Source of the DNA: an uncultured Clostridium sp.
GTDB lineage: Bacteria; Bacillota; Clostridia; Clostridiales; Clostridiaceae
Length of the DNA: 64,000 bases
Assembly: GCA_900548455.1 (NCBI GenBank)
Contig: URKQ01000011.1
Location: forward strand, 44,697 to 108,696
Direction: 5' to 3'
Shown piece by piece: positions 18,166 to 26,423 of the stretch (positions are counted from its first letter, which is position 1; each line of letters begins with the position of its first letter). A program made the position numbers and the translations under genes. Under the pieces are notes generated by a model that was given only the letters and a program-made list of their open reading frames with translations, did not search any database and was not told the origin of the DNA.

Positions 18166-19152
18166 ATGGGAATATATATAAATGGTTTATCTATATATCA
18201 TCCAAATAAACAAATTGATAATACATATTATATAAACAAGTTTGGCAATAAAATAGAAAATTTATTAAAACACCTTGGAAGAGAAAAAAGATATGTTATA
18301 AAGAATGACTCTGAAAATTCTCTGACAATGGCTATAGACGCGGCAAATAGTTGTCTAAAAAAAACAAATATATCCCCTGAAGAAATAGATATAATTGTAT
18401 TTGTAAGTGATTCCTTTGAATATCTTATTCCAACAAATGCTTTATTAATTAGAGAAAAAATTAAAGCAAATAATTGTAATCTTACATATGACATCAACGA
18501 TAATTGTATAGGTCTAATAACTGCAATTGATACAATCTCTACATATATGAATTGTAAAAATACATATAAAAATGCCCTTATAATAGGTTCTGTGTATAAT
18601 TCTCTTTTAGCCAAAAGTGATTGTGCATTAGTAAATTCTACAGCTGGAGATGGTGCAGCTGCAATGCTACTAACAAAATCAGAGGGTAGTGGCGGAGTTC
18701 TTAATTCTGCATATCATACAGATTCTCATAGTAGTAAATACATGGTTTTTCCTGAATGCGGTCTTTCTAATATGTTTAATGAAAATTTAGAAACAAACAA
18801 GAAAAAATATCTTTGGATAAATCATGATGTTTCTTATTTTAGTGATCAATGGGCAAAATTAATTTTAAAGCTATTAAATGATGGTAATGAAAATCTTAAT
18901 AATATAAGTCACTTTTTCTTTTCTCAATTTTCTCATCCTGATATTGTATCTACATTGTCTAAATTAGGTGTAGAAAATCCTAATGACAAATATACCTTTA
19001 TAGCTGACAAATATGGATATACAGGATGTACAAGCCCATTTTTTGCACTGCATGATGCAATAAAAAACAAAAAAGTTAAAAAAGGAGATCTTATTGTATT
19101 TTGTTCAGTTGGTGCTGGATATACAATGGGAGCTTTCTTATATAAAATTTAA
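18166..19152 (+). CDS. KASIII/FabH-like thiolase-fold protein with altered active site
   Basis: This 328-residue protein has FabH length and architecture, with an N-terminal thiolase half and C-terminal ACP-synthase-III half. The nucleophile is kept as C114 in DINDNCIGLITA. Where FabH has the catalytic His of the HQAN motif this protein reads SQFS (252-256), and where FabH has the Asn of GNTSAAS it reads GYTGCTS (284-290). The Cys-His-Asn triad therefore appears reduced to Cys, although H257 nearby could substitute. It is unlikely to be the housekeeping FabH; an acyl-transfer, acyl-binding or specialised condensation role is possible. GGAGGTG precedes the ATG. A 114-residue partner gene follows after 14 bases. 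Confidence 0.78.
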   Translation: MGIYINGLSIYHPNKQIDNTYYINKFGNKIENLLKHLGREKRYVIKNDSENSLTMAIDAANSCLKKTNISPEEIDIIVFVSDSFEYLIPTNALLIREKIKANNCNLTYDINDNCIGLITAIDTISTYMNCKNTYKNALIIGSVYNSLLAKSDCALVNSTAGDGAAAMLLTKSEGSGGVLNSAYHTDSHSSKYMVFPECGLSNMFNENLETNKKKYLWINHDVSYFSDQWAKLILKLLNDGNENLNNISHFFFSQFSHPDIVSTLSKLGVENPNDKYTFIADKYGYTGCTSPFFALHDAIKNKKVKKGDLIVFCSVGAGYTMGAFLYKI

Positions 19153-19166
19153 GTTGGAGGTTTATT

Positions 19167-19511
19167 ATGTTTAAAGTTGAAGTTAACCAATCAAAAAAAA
19201 TCTTATTTATTACAGTTGGAGGATTCTTTAAAGAAGATGAAGGAATGGCTTTTTTAGATGAATATAACAAAGCTGTTAAATCAATTACACCTAGCACATA
19301 TACTCTTGCTCTTGAAGGTGAAAGTTTGTCAACCTCAAAAACTGACATGTTGCCTGTTCTTGAAAATTGTATGAAAATGTACAAACAGACTGGTTTTAAA
19401 AGAATAGTATCTACTGAGCCTTCCTCTGCTTCAGCATTTATGCAATTAAAAAGACTTTTAAGTGAAATAAATTTAAAAGTAGATTTTGTTTCTAATCTAT
19501 CCAGTCTATAA
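19167..19511 (+). CDS. small protein paired with the KASIII-like gene
   Basis: This encodes 114 residues with no signal peptide or membrane segment. The pattern MFKVEVNQSKKILFITVGGFF, then a helix and SKTDMLPVLENC, has the alternating beta-alpha layout of STAS/SpoIIAA-like domains, but I do not see a diagnostic motif. It starts 14 bases after the KASIII-like stop with GGAGG upstream, and a terminator follows, so the two form a two-gene operon. A partner or regulator of the thiolase-fold protein is a reasonable guess only. Confidence 0.7.
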   Translation: MFKVEVNQSKKILFITVGGFFKEDEGMAFLDEYNKAVKSITPSTYTLALEGESLSTSKTDMLPVLENCMKMYKQTGFKRIVSTEPSSASAFMQLKRLLSEINLKVDFVSNLSSL

Positions 19512-19521
19512 TACATATAAT

Positions 19522-19552
19522 AAAAAGTGGCTATTATAAACAGCCACTTTTT
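19522..19552. terminator. terminator after the KASIII-like operon
   Basis: A5GTGGCT (19522-19532) pairs with AGCCACT5 (19542-19552). It is shared with the converging small membrane gene. Confidence 0.9.
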
Positions 19553-19560
19553 ATTATATG

Positions 19561-19899
19561 TTATTTATCATTTTTATCATCATCATTTTCTTCTTCATAT
19601 TCATAAACATCAACAATGGGAGCATCACCATAATCAATGTCTACTTCTTCTGTCTTAACCGTATCATGGCTATGAGAGTTATTCTCCATATTTATAAAGC
19701 CATCTTCCTTTAGCTCTTTTTTAACTTTATGTTTAAATATCATAATAGATATAGATACAACTGTAATTATCGCCAAAATAACCCATAGAATTAATTTGAA
19801 AACAACACCTAAAAAGCTAAACAAAAATGGTGATACTAAAATTAAAACTACACATACAAGTATAACTTTTAATAGTGATTTCATATCAGAATTATTCAT
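19561..19899 (-). CDS. small two-helix membrane protein with acidic tail
   Basis: This encodes 112 residues: two hydrophobic helices (about 8-32 and 36-54), a basic stretch (KHKVKKELK) and a strongly acidic, His-containing C-terminus ending in repeated Glu/Asp. AGGAAAGG precedes the ATG. No family is recognised. The acidic tail would be cytoplasmic by the positive-inside rule. It is monocistronic as far as can be seen. Confidence 0.6.
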   Translation of the reverse strand: MNNSDMKSLLKVILVCVVLILVSPFLFSFLGVVFKLILWVILAIITVVSISIMIFKHKVKKELKEDGFINMENNSHSHDTVKTEEVDIDYGDAPIVDVYEYEEENDDDKNDK

Positions 19900-20021
19900 A
19901 CTTTCTATTCCTTTCCTACAAAATAATATATATTACATTTTATAAATTACACTTTTCTATTTACTTTGTAACATGTTTATTATACCAAATCTATATATTT
20001 TATGTCTAGTTAAGTATAACC

Positions 20022-20795
20022 TTATATACCACCGTCTACCTTCATTATATGTCCATTTATATAACTACTTTCTTCACTGGCTAAAAAAGCAACTGCTTTT
20101 CCAACCTCACATACATCTCCAAACCTATTTAATGGAATTTCTTCTGTTAATTCCCGTCTTTCTTCCTCATCCATCCATTTGTTCATATCTGTATCTATTA
20201 CTCCTGGAGCAACTGCATTAACTCTAATGTTACTTGATGCAACTTCCTTTGCTAAAGATTTAGTAAAAGAATTTATGGCCCCTTTTGATGAAGAATAAAG
20301 CACTTCACAAGCAGCCCCAACCTCTCCCCACATAGATGAGACGTTAATTATACTTCCCTGTCTTCTACTTATCATATGTTCAATTACAGCATTGGTCATA
20401 TTAAATACTGACTTAAAATTAGTACCTATAATTTCATCATAATCTTTCTCTGTAGTATCCATAAATAATCCTATTTTTGAAATAGCTGCATTATTTATTA
20501 AAACGTCAATTTTACCTACTTCATTTATTACTTCTTCCACTATTCTTTTAGCTACATCATACTTACTAACATCACCCTTTTTTAAAGTGCAGTATACTCC
20601 TAATTGTTTTATTTCCTTCAAGGTATCTTTAGCTACTTCATCATTACTTACATAATTAAGTATCAATGTAGCTCCTTCCCTTGCTGCCTCTAACGCTATA
20701 CCTTTACCTATACCTCTAGTTCCACCTGTAATAATCAAAACTTTTCCATTTAATTTCATTTCACTATTTTCCTCTTTAAAAAAACATTTTTTCAT
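20022..20795 (-). CDS. short-chain dehydrogenase, FabG/YmfI-like
   Basis: This 257-residue NAD(P)-dependent oxidoreductase has the Rossmann motif TGGTRGIG (23-30), NNAA (101-104), catalytic Ser in NVSS (153-154), Y167 and K171 (YSSSK), and APGVIDTDM. The segment SSMWGEVGAACEVLYSSSKGA closely recalls Bacillus YmfI, the reductase that matures 5-aminopentanone-modified EF-P, so that role is likelier than fatty-acid FabG, which would sit in a fab cluster. GAGG occurs before both the ATG at 20795 and an internal ATG at 20759 (MKLNGKV), and the shorter start matches the family better; either is possible. Confidence 0.82.
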   Translation of the reverse strand: MKKCFFKEENSEMKLNGKVLIITGGTRGIGKGIALEAAREGATLILNYVSNDEVAKDTLKEIKQLGVYCTLKKGDVSKYDVAKRIVEEVINEVGKIDVLINNAAISKIGLFMDTTEKDYDEIIGTNFKSVFNMTNAVIEHMISRRQGSIINVSSMWGEVGAACEVLYSSSKGAINSFTKSLAKEVASSNIRVNAVAPGVIDTDMNKWMDEEERRELTEEIPLNRFGDVCEVGKAVAFLASEESSYINGHIMKVDGGI

Positions 20796-20869
20796 ACTGT
20801 ATACCTCTTTATTATTATAGCATAATATGATATGATAATCATGATTTAATAGTAAAGGGGGGTATATCC

Positions 20870-21040
20870 ATGGCTTATAAAATAGCAGATACTTGTATCT
20901 CTTGTGGCGCTTGCGAAGCTGAATGTCCAGTTAGCTGTATCAGCGCAGGAGATGGTCAATACGTTATAGATGCTTCAGCTTGTATCGAATGTGGTTCATG
21001 CGCTAGCGTTTGTCCTGTAGGAGCACCAGCTCAAGAATAA
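20870..21040 (+). CDS. 2[4Fe-4S] clostridial-type ferredoxin
   Basis: This is a 56-codon gene. The product MAYKIADTCISC... has two CxxCxxCxxxCP cluster motifs: C9-C12-C15-C19P and C38-C41-C44-C48P. This is the classic small clostridial ferredoxin that shuttles electrons between pyruvate:ferredoxin oxidoreductase, hydrogenase and Rnf. AAAGGGGGG precedes the ATG at 20870. It is monocistronic between the divergent SDR gene and a strong terminator. Length and cysteine spacing are as in C. pasteurianum ferredoxin. Confidence 0.96.
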   Translation: MAYKIADTCISCGACEAECPVSCISAGDGQYVIDASACIECGSCASVCPVGAPAQE

Positions 21041-21053
21041 TAAAGTAACATAT

Positions 21054-21088
21054 AAAAAACAGATGTACAAGCCGTACATCTGTTTTTT
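21054..21088. terminator. terminator after ferredoxin
   Basis: A6CAGATGTAC (21054-21068) pairs with GTACATCTGT6 (21074-21088). It is fully symmetrical and also serves the converging yitT-like gene. Confidence 0.92.
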
Positions 21089-21118
21089 ATATGTTCTGCA
21101 GTAAAATACAGTGCCCTT

Positions 21119-21967
21119 TTATATGTCTCTAAATCCTTCTCCTAAAACTTCATGAACATTATGTGTTATTATAAATGCTCTAGGGTCTATACTTTTAATA
21201 TGATTCTTTAATTTGATAAACTCTTTTTTCCCCATAACTGTTACAATAACATCTCTTTCTTCTAAATTATAAGCACCTACTGCTCTATATAGAGTTGCAC
21301 TTCTTTCAAGATCTTCAATAATATATTTTCTAATACTCTCACAATCACTACTAATTATTTCAATTCTCTTAGTTATATTTAACCCATCTATAACATAGTC
21401 AACTACTGTCCCATTTACTATTACTCCTAGCAGTGCATACATACCAGTAGTTGCACCAAACGCAATCACTGCTAACCCGGTTACAATAAAATCAATAATT
21501 AATAATCCTTTTCCTATCTCTATATTAAAATACTTATTTAAAATCTTAGCTGGAATATCTGTACCTCCAGTAGAAGCATTTTCATTAAACACAATGGCCA
21601 TACCTATAGCACCAATTAAAATACCAAATATTAAATTAATAAGAATGTCTTCAGAAATTGGCTTTGTAACGGGCATTACTTTTTCAAATATTGCTATAAT
21701 TACAGATAACATTAAGCTTGAATAAATTGTCTTAACTCCAAAGCCTTTCCCAATAAAAATAAATCCTATGACAAAAAAGAAAATATTGCCAATAAACATT
21801 AGCACCCCAATACTTAATGCTGGAAAATAATGATTTATAACCATAGCAAGACCTGTAAGCCCACCTGCGGCTAAATTGTGTGGTACTAAGAAAAAGTGAA
21901 TTCCAGCTGCTACTAATATGAGTCCAAAAGTAATTATAAAATATTCTTTTATTAAACCCTTTTTCAA
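21119..21967 (-). CDS. YitT family membrane protein (DUF2179)
   Basis: This encodes 282 residues. The start is placed at TTG 21967, preceded by TAGGAGGG, rather than at the upstream ATG, which has no ribosome site. Five to six membrane helices (with HNLAAGGLTG and NENASTGGTDI, both typical of YitT) are followed by a C-terminal soluble DUF2179 domain of about 80 residues (RVEIISSD-like opening, VTVMGKKE). Family members are of unknown transport function. It is monocistronic. Confidence 0.85.
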   Translation of the reverse strand: MKKGLIKEYFIITFGLILVAAGIHFFLVPHNLAAGGLTGLAMVINHYFPALSIGVLMFIGNIFFFVIGFIFIGKGFGVKTIYSSLMLSVIIAIFEKVMPVTKPISEDILINLIFGILIGAIGMAIVFNENASTGGTDIPAKILNKYFNIEIGKGLLIIDFIVTGLAVIAFGATTGMYALLGVIVNGTVVDYVIDGLNITKRIEIISSDCESIRKYIIEDLERSATLYRAVGAYNLEERDVIVTVMGKKEFIKLKNHIKSIDPRAFIITHNVHEVLGEGFRDI

Positions 21968-22075
21968 TAAAATCCCTCCTAAAACCCTAAACTTAATATC
22001 TATGATACTATCACAATACATAAGTTACAATAAATATAAAAATTTTAATCTATATAGAATTATAATTTTCCAACA

Positions 22076-22104
22076 AAAAAACTCCTTATACCAAGGAGTT
22101 TTTT
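22076..22104 (-). terminator. terminator after the DUF1540 gene
   Basis: AAAAAACTCCTT (22076-22087) pairs with AAGGAGTTTTTT (22093-22104). The A-run gives the U-tract for minus-strand transcripts. Confidence 0.85.
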
Positions 22105-22115
22105 ATTTTTTAATA

Positions 22116-22427
22116 TTACTTACAACAGAACGAACTACATTCAGTTTCATTGCAATCACAAGCATGATCACCACAAATACATATTTCGTCTGCTTTACAC
22201 TTGCAATCATCATTATGAACACAATTAGTTGCATGACAGCCTATTTCCATATGCAAAACAGGTTCTTGAACACTATTGGTCATACTTCCATCACTCTCTG
22301 CAAAACTTTCACAACAAGTATGTTCCTGCTCAGTTGCTTGTTTTCCTCCTACTTTTATACCATCAAGACAACAGCAATAATCATTATTATGTTCACATGT
22401 ACATGCATCGCATTTTAATTTTGTCAT
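22116..22427 (-). CDS. cysteine-rich DUF1540 protein (two repeats)
   Basis: This encodes 103 residues. The start at 22427 follows AAGGAGGGG; the preceding 24 open codons have no ribosome site. There are two DUF1540-type modules, one starting KCDACTCEHNNDYCC and the other GCHATNCVHNDDCKC, with a linker of about 30 residues. Eighteen or so cysteines predict metal binding. DUF1540 proteins are common in spore-forming clostridia and some are spore-associated, though the function is unproven. It sits divergently beside splB, which fits a sporulation link by position only. Confidence 0.82.
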   Translation of the reverse strand: MTKLKCDACTCEHNNDYCCCLDGIKVGGKQATEQEHTCCESFAESDGSMTNSVQEPVLHMEIGCHATNCVHNDDCKCKADEICICGDHACDCNETECSSFCCK

Positions 22428-22571
22428 AATACCCCTCCTTACATTGTATAACTTATTGTCTGCATTTCTATTTTTTTTATACAATACGCTCTTCACCAAA
22501 TAAAAATTCTATTTTAATATGTAAAACTAGGATAATACTCTTCTATAATCACATAATATATATGTTGGGAG

Positions 22572-23603
22572 GTGTTTAACATCTTTATTCCTAGGAGAAT
22601 TATCTTTGAAAAAAATTCTTTAGATTACGAAATGGGTACTAGAATTTACGATAAATTTAAGACTAATAAAAATATAGAAATAATTAAATTATCCTCTAAT
22701 AAAATAAAGTCCAATATACCTGGAGAAAATCTTTACGATTTCTATAGACAAGGGAAAAATACTTTAGTGGTAGGGGTAAAAAGAATGGGGCGTTTTCAAA
22801 GTTGTAAACCTTCAGCTCATTGGCAACTTCCACTAATTTCTGGATGTATTGGTCATTGTCAATATTGCTACTTAAATACTAATCTAGGTGATAAGCCCTA
22901 TATAAAGGTAAATGTAAATATAGAAGACATATTATCAGAAGCAAAAGAATACATTAAAAATGCTTTGCCCGATACTACTATATTTGAAGGTTCAGCAACA
23001 TCAGATCCAATTCCAATAGAACCATATACACATAGCTTACAATCAGCCATTGAATTTTTTGCAAGAAGTGACCATGGCCGTTTTAGATTTGTTACAAAAT
23101 ATGGTGATGTAGATAATTTACTTAATATTGAACATAATAATCATACAGACATTCGATTTACAATAAATACACCTTATGTTATAAACTCCTACGAAAATAG
23201 AACTGCTTCTATAGATGAGCGTTTAAAGGCAGCTTCAAAAATTGCTTTATCTGGTTATCAATTAGGTTTTATAATAGCGCCTGTATTTATCTATGAAGGT
23301 TGGAAGGATGATTATCACAAGCTACTTTTAAATCTACGTGAAAACATACCTTGTGACTCTTTAAATCCTATATCCTTTGAAGTTATATCCCATAGATACA
23401 CCCCAAGAGCAAAGAATATAATTCTTGAAGTTTTTCCTGACACAACTTTGCCAATGAATGATGAGGAGCGTAAATATAAATATGGTCAATTTGGTTATGG
23501 AAAATACACTTATACAAAAGAAGACTTACAAGAAATGAAATCATTTTTCACTAACGAAATTAATAGTATTTTTGAAAATAGTGTAATCAAATATATTATA
23601 TAA
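22572..23603 (+). CDS. splB: spore photoproduct lyase (radical SAM)
   Basis: This 343-residue enzyme repairs the 5-thyminyl-dihydrothymine lesion in germinating spores. The radical-SAM cluster motif is C92-IGH-C96-QY-C99. The stretch KPSAHWQLP...GKYTYTK aligns along the whole family, including MxNxFxP at the N-terminus. The H-donor cysteine of Bacillus (C141, ACTSD) is Ala here (SATSD, A142), while C78 in SCKPSAHW could play that part, as proposed for a clostridial enzyme. The start is odd: the GTG at 22572 overlaps GGGAGGTG itself, and no ATG is available, so a non-standard start a few codons later cannot be excluded. Confidence 0.93.
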   Translation: MFNIFIPRRIIFEKNSLDYEMGTRIYDKFKTNKNIEIIKLSSNKIKSNIPGENLYDFYRQGKNTLVVGVKRMGRFQSCKPSAHWQLPLISGCIGHCQYCYLNTNLGDKPYIKVNVNIEDILSEAKEYIKNALPDTTIFEGSATSDPIPIEPYTHSLQSAIEFFARSDHGRFRFVTKYGDVDNLLNIEHNNHTDIRFTINTPYVINSYENRTASIDERLKAASKIALSGYQLGFIIAPVFIYEGWKDDYHKLLLNLRENIPCDSLNPISFEVISHRYTPRAKNIILEVFPDTTLPMNDEERKYKYGQFGYGKYTYTKEDLQEMKSFFTNEINSIFENSVIKYII

Positions 23604-23633
23604 GTTATTTTATTATCTCCTCTTTAATAAAAC

Positions 23634-23659
23634 AAAGTGTTGCATTGCTGCAACACTTT
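23634..23659. terminator. convergent terminator splB / dhaL-like
   Basis: AAAGTGTTGCA (23634-23644), loop TTGC, then TGCAACACTTT (23649-23659) with flanking A and T runs. Confidence 0.85.
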
Positions 23660-23678
23660 TATTTTACTACAGAGTCTA

Positions 23679-24296
23679 TTAATTTACTATTTGAGCCCAT
23701 CCCTCAAAAAACAACGCCAATGATAGTGCTCCTGGGTCCATATGTCCAACGGATTTTTCTCCATAACATTTACCTATTCCAAAAGTTCCTTTTAACTCCT
23801 TAGTAGCTTCTGCCCTCTCTTTAGCCACCTTTGATATATTAGTAAGCATATCATAAACATTACCTTCATCATTTCGAGACTGATTAACTACAGGTATTAA
23901 AACGTCCATCATAGTTTTATCTCCAACTTGTGCCTTTGTTACTAATTGAATATTAATTAAAGCAGCCAATAACATATCCTTTAGTGTTTCTTCATCAATT
24001 TCCTTCTCTTCCTCTACTCCTTCAGATAAACCTTCTAAAAAAGTGCCCCATAAAGGAATTGTAGCTCCTCCATTTATGCTAGTAATTTTTTCTGCTAAAG
24101 ACAAAAGCAGTCCATGAATATCTCCTTGCCAACTATTAATTATTTCTCTCATACTCCTGCATATCTTCCCCATGGTTACTCCATGATTTCCATCTCCAAA
24201 TTTTGAATCTAAATCAGATAATATTCCCAACTTTTCTTCTATCATACTACAGGAATATATCAACATAGCTTTAAATTGATCAACATTAAGAATCAT
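23679..24296 (-). CDS. DhaL-type dihydroxyacetone kinase subunit
   Basis: This encodes 205 residues. It contains the ADP/Mg-binding motifs of DhaL: LDSKFGDGNHGVTMG (the family has GDGDHG, so one Asp is Asn), GGATIPLWGTFL (family GGTSG-like), KAQVGDKTMMDVL and the C-terminal SVGHMDPGALS. DhaL passes phosphate from DhaM to dihydroxyacetone held by DhaK. No dhaK or dhaM is adjacent, so this is a solitary copy that may act on another substrate or pair with distant genes. GGGGTG precedes the ATG. Confidence 0.85.
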   Translation of the reverse strand: MILNVDQFKAMLIYSCSMIEEKLGILSDLDSKFGDGNHGVTMGKICRSMREIINSWQGDIHGLLLSLAEKITSINGGATIPLWGTFLEGLSEGVEEEKEIDEETLKDMLLAALINIQLVTKAQVGDKTMMDVLIPVVNQSRNDEGNVYDMLTNISKVAKERAEATKELKGTFGIGKCYGEKSVGHMDPGALSLALFFEGWAQIVN

Positions 24297-24383
24297 TTTT
24301 TCACCCCACTAATTATTTTTATATTTATAAACCTTTGTAAAATTTTGTAAACACTTACTTTTTATTATACTACTTTTATATAT

Positions 24384-24423
24384 AAAAAAAAAGATAATGC
24401 TTATATAAACTTTGCATTATCTT
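24384..24423 (-). terminator. terminator after the VanY-type gene
   Basis: AAGATAATGC (24391-24400) pairs with GCATTATCTT (24414-24423); the A7 on the left provides the minus-strand U-tract. Confidence 0.85.
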
Positions 24424-24432
24424 AAAATTGTT

Positions 24433-25152
24433 TTAGTTAATTCTTTTTTCATAGTCTTCTAATGTAAGGTTGGATTCATAAATCTTTTTAGCTACTTCTT
24501 TTCCAACATATCTAACATGCCAAGGTTCATAATTATATCCGGTAGTTTCCTCTTTTCCACTCTCATATCTAACTATAAAACCGTATTTATACGCGTTATT
24601 TGCAATCCAGATAGCTTCATCACAACCCTCATATATCCATCCCCATGATGCTGCTAAATCCATCGCCTCCCCAAGTTGATGTTCACTAGCTCCAGCTTTA
24701 GCAACATAACTATTAGTATGGTCAGCTCCCTGAGTTTTTAAATTATAACTATAAATATTTTCTTGAGTTTCATAGGATCTATACCCTGACAATCCACATA
24801 AATAAATTCCATCTGCCGCCGCTCCTTCCACCAATTCCTTTAAGGCTTCCGCCGACTCTTTAGTCATATGACGTTCTTCATCCGTGGCTTCTTGTAAAAA
24901 TTCTATATCAACATTAACTAAATTAGCTGGAACATAATCTTTAGATAGTACATGCCCTTTATTTACTAAAAGTATATTAGTCCCCATAATTTTAGTTACA
25001 CCTTCTACATTTCTATAATTATTCATATAATAAATACCCGTTGTAACTGCGATTAATATTAGTATAGTAAATCTACATAAAAGTATTTTTCTTTTTTTTC
25101 TTTTAATTTTTCTATGTGATTTAGGATTTTTTTCATACTCTACACTTCTCAT
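24433..25152 (-). CDS. membrane-anchored D-alanyl-D-alanine carboxypeptidase, M15B (VanY/DacB-like)
   Basis: This encodes 239 residues. A basic N-terminus and one membrane helix (about 27-44) anchor the catalytic domain outside. Zinc motifs of M15B are present: SEHQLGEAMD (His and Asp ligands) and EPWHVRYVG (catalytic region and His ligand), with SGYRSYETQ before them. It trims D-Ala from peptidoglycan stem peptides. AAGGAGATGATT precedes the ATG. There are no van resistance genes around it, so it is a housekeeping wall enzyme, not a vancomycin determinant. Confidence 0.92.
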   Translation of the reverse strand: MRSVEYEKNPKSHRKIKRKKRKILLCRFTILILIAVTTGIYYMNNYRNVEGVTKIMGTNILLVNKGHVLSKDYVPANLVNVDIEFLQEATDEERHMTKESAEALKELVEGAAADGIYLCGLSGYRSYETQENIYSYNLKTQGADHTNSYVAKAGASEHQLGEAMDLAASWGWIYEGCDEAIWIANNAYKYGFIVRYESGKEETTGYNYEPWHVRYVGKEVAKKIYESNLTLEDYEKRIN

Positions 25153-25327
25153 CTAATCATCTCCTTGATATTAATTTTATCAAGAATTAACTATACCTTT
25201 ATTACCTTTGTCTTACGAGTTTATTACATAAATATTACAATTTGTCTTTTAATATTTACAAACATAATATTACATATTACATATTAATATGCTAAAATTA
25301 CTATTATACAGCTGATTACTTCATTCA

Positions 25328-25432
25328 GCTCTTTCAAAAGGAACCCTATGGTTCCCTTTGAGGAATCTCTCCTTAAAGCGGAGGGGATAGGATCCCTTTC
25401 AACCCTCTTTAGGAAAAGCCGTAAATATAAGC
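25328..25432 (+). repeat. palindromic dispersed repeat (family 1), single copy
   Basis: An element of about 100 bases begins GCTCTTTCAAAAGGAACC and ends CTTTAGGAAAAGCC. It holds hairpins GGAACC-CTAT-GGTTCC (25339 region) and GGGGAT/ATCCC. It matches, by eye at about 85-90 percent, the reverse complement of three tandem units at 46741-47105 and the copy at 63924-64000. The gene-free stretch 25153-25611 contains this element, the family 2 repeat and the thioesterase promoter region. Confidence 0.85.
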
Positions 25433-25520
25433 ATAAATTAAGAATTTAAAATTAAGAGTTGAAAATCAATGACGAAATTCCAATGGAATTTCAACAACAA
25501 TTTTACATTTTAAATAAACG
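25433..25520 (+). repeat. AT-rich dispersed repeat (family 2), copy 2
   Basis: ATTAAGAATTTAAAATTAAG, then AGTTGAAAAT and GAAATTCCAATGGAAT, match the minus strand of 6041-6104. The following AATTTTACATTTTAAAT recurs near 29473. It directly abuts the family 1 repeat. Confidence 0.55.
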
Positions 25521-25611
25521 TTTTAAGTTTGTATATTCTATCACTTTATTTTACTACAGAGCCTATAAAATAATTTTATAAAATTTTTATAACATGAAAA
25601 GGAGCCTTAAT

Positions 25612-26352
25612 ATGAGTTTAACAACAAGTAAAAATTATACTGTTCACTATTACGAAATTGATGCAAAAAAAAGAGCCTTAATCTCTACAATAATAAACTA
25701 TCTAATGGATGTATGCACCTATCAATCTGATCTTAATAATGTTGGTATAGATTATCTATTATCTCAAAATAGAGGTTGGATATTAACTCAATGGAATATT
25801 AAAATTAATAGGTATCCTACTTATGGTGAAGAAGTTAAAGTATCAACAACTTCAAACTCCTTTTATAAATATTATGCCTATAGAAAAAATTTCATTGAAG
25901 ATTTAGAAGGAAACTTATTAGTAGATGGTACTTCAAACTGGCTATTGGTAGATACTATTAAAAGAAGACCTGTAAGACTAGGTGAAGAAATGTTTAAAGC
26001 TTTTAATATTACCCCTGAAGAAAATGAACGCTTTAAAGCAGCTAACCTTCCTCATCTAGAATCTTGGGATAATGAAGTAAAATTCAACGTTAGATATAGT
26101 GACATTGACACTAATGAACATGTTAACAACGTAAAATATATTAGTTGGATTATCGAATCAGTACCTCTAGATATAGCACTAAATTATGAAATGAAAGAAA
26201 TTACCGTAGTATATAAAAAAGAAACTGGCTATGGTCATATGATAGATGTACGTACTAAAATCGAAAAAGAAAATAATACTTATATATGTATTCATAATAT
26301 CGTCAACGATGCTGGAGAGGATTTAACCGTTGCTAAAACTATCTGGAAATAA
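25612..26352 (+). CDS. acyl-ACP thioesterase (FatA/FatB type)
   Basis: This encodes 246 residues. The start is ATG 25612 because AAAAGGAG lies 7 bases upstream; the ATG at 25594 precedes that site. It has a double hot-dog fold: the first half contains NRGWILTQWNIKINRYP and the second half contains VRYSDIDTNEHVNNVKYISW, where the D-x-N-x-H-x-N pattern supplies catalytic residues. It hydrolyses acyl-ACP to free fatty acid, ending or diverting fatty-acid synthesis. Bacterial TE14-family length. It is monocistronic with its own terminator. Confidence 0.92.
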   Translation: MSLTTSKNYTVHYYEIDAKKRALISTIINYLMDVCTYQSDLNNVGIDYLLSQNRGWILTQWNIKINRYPTYGEEVKVSTTSNSFYKYYAYRKNFIEDLEGNLLVDGTSNWLLVDTIKRRPVRLGEEMFKAFNITPEENERFKAANLPHLESWDNEVKFNVRYSDIDTNEHVNNVKYISWIIESVPLDIALNYEMKEITVVYKKETGYGHMIDVRTKIEKENNTYICIHNIVNDAGEDLTVAKTIWK

Positions 26353-26356
26353 AAAA

Positions 26357-26384
26357 AGAAATCCAGCCACAAAGCTGGATTTCT
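26357..26384. terminator. terminator after thioesterase
   Basis: AGAAATCCAGC (26357-26367), loop CACAAA, then GCTGGATTTCT (26374-26384). Nearly the same hairpin terminates asnS at 29426-29450. Confidence 0.88.
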
Positions 26385-26423
26385 ACTATATTTAAGTCCT
26401 ATAATAAATTTTGTGTACACTAC

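Noticed and set aside
18166..19152. Housekeeping FabH
   Set aside because: Catalytic His and Asn motifs are not conserved and no fab genes adjoin it.
20830..20850. Fur-like box (TGATAATCATGA) between SDR and ferredoxin genes
   Set aside because: Only half of the consensus fits and a similar string near 18000 has no iron context; too weak to call.
24433..25152. Vancomycin resistance determinant (VanY) and VanW at 48797
   Set aside because: No vanHAX or vanSR-linked ligase genes occur near either. Both families are widespread wall proteins in sensitive clostridia.
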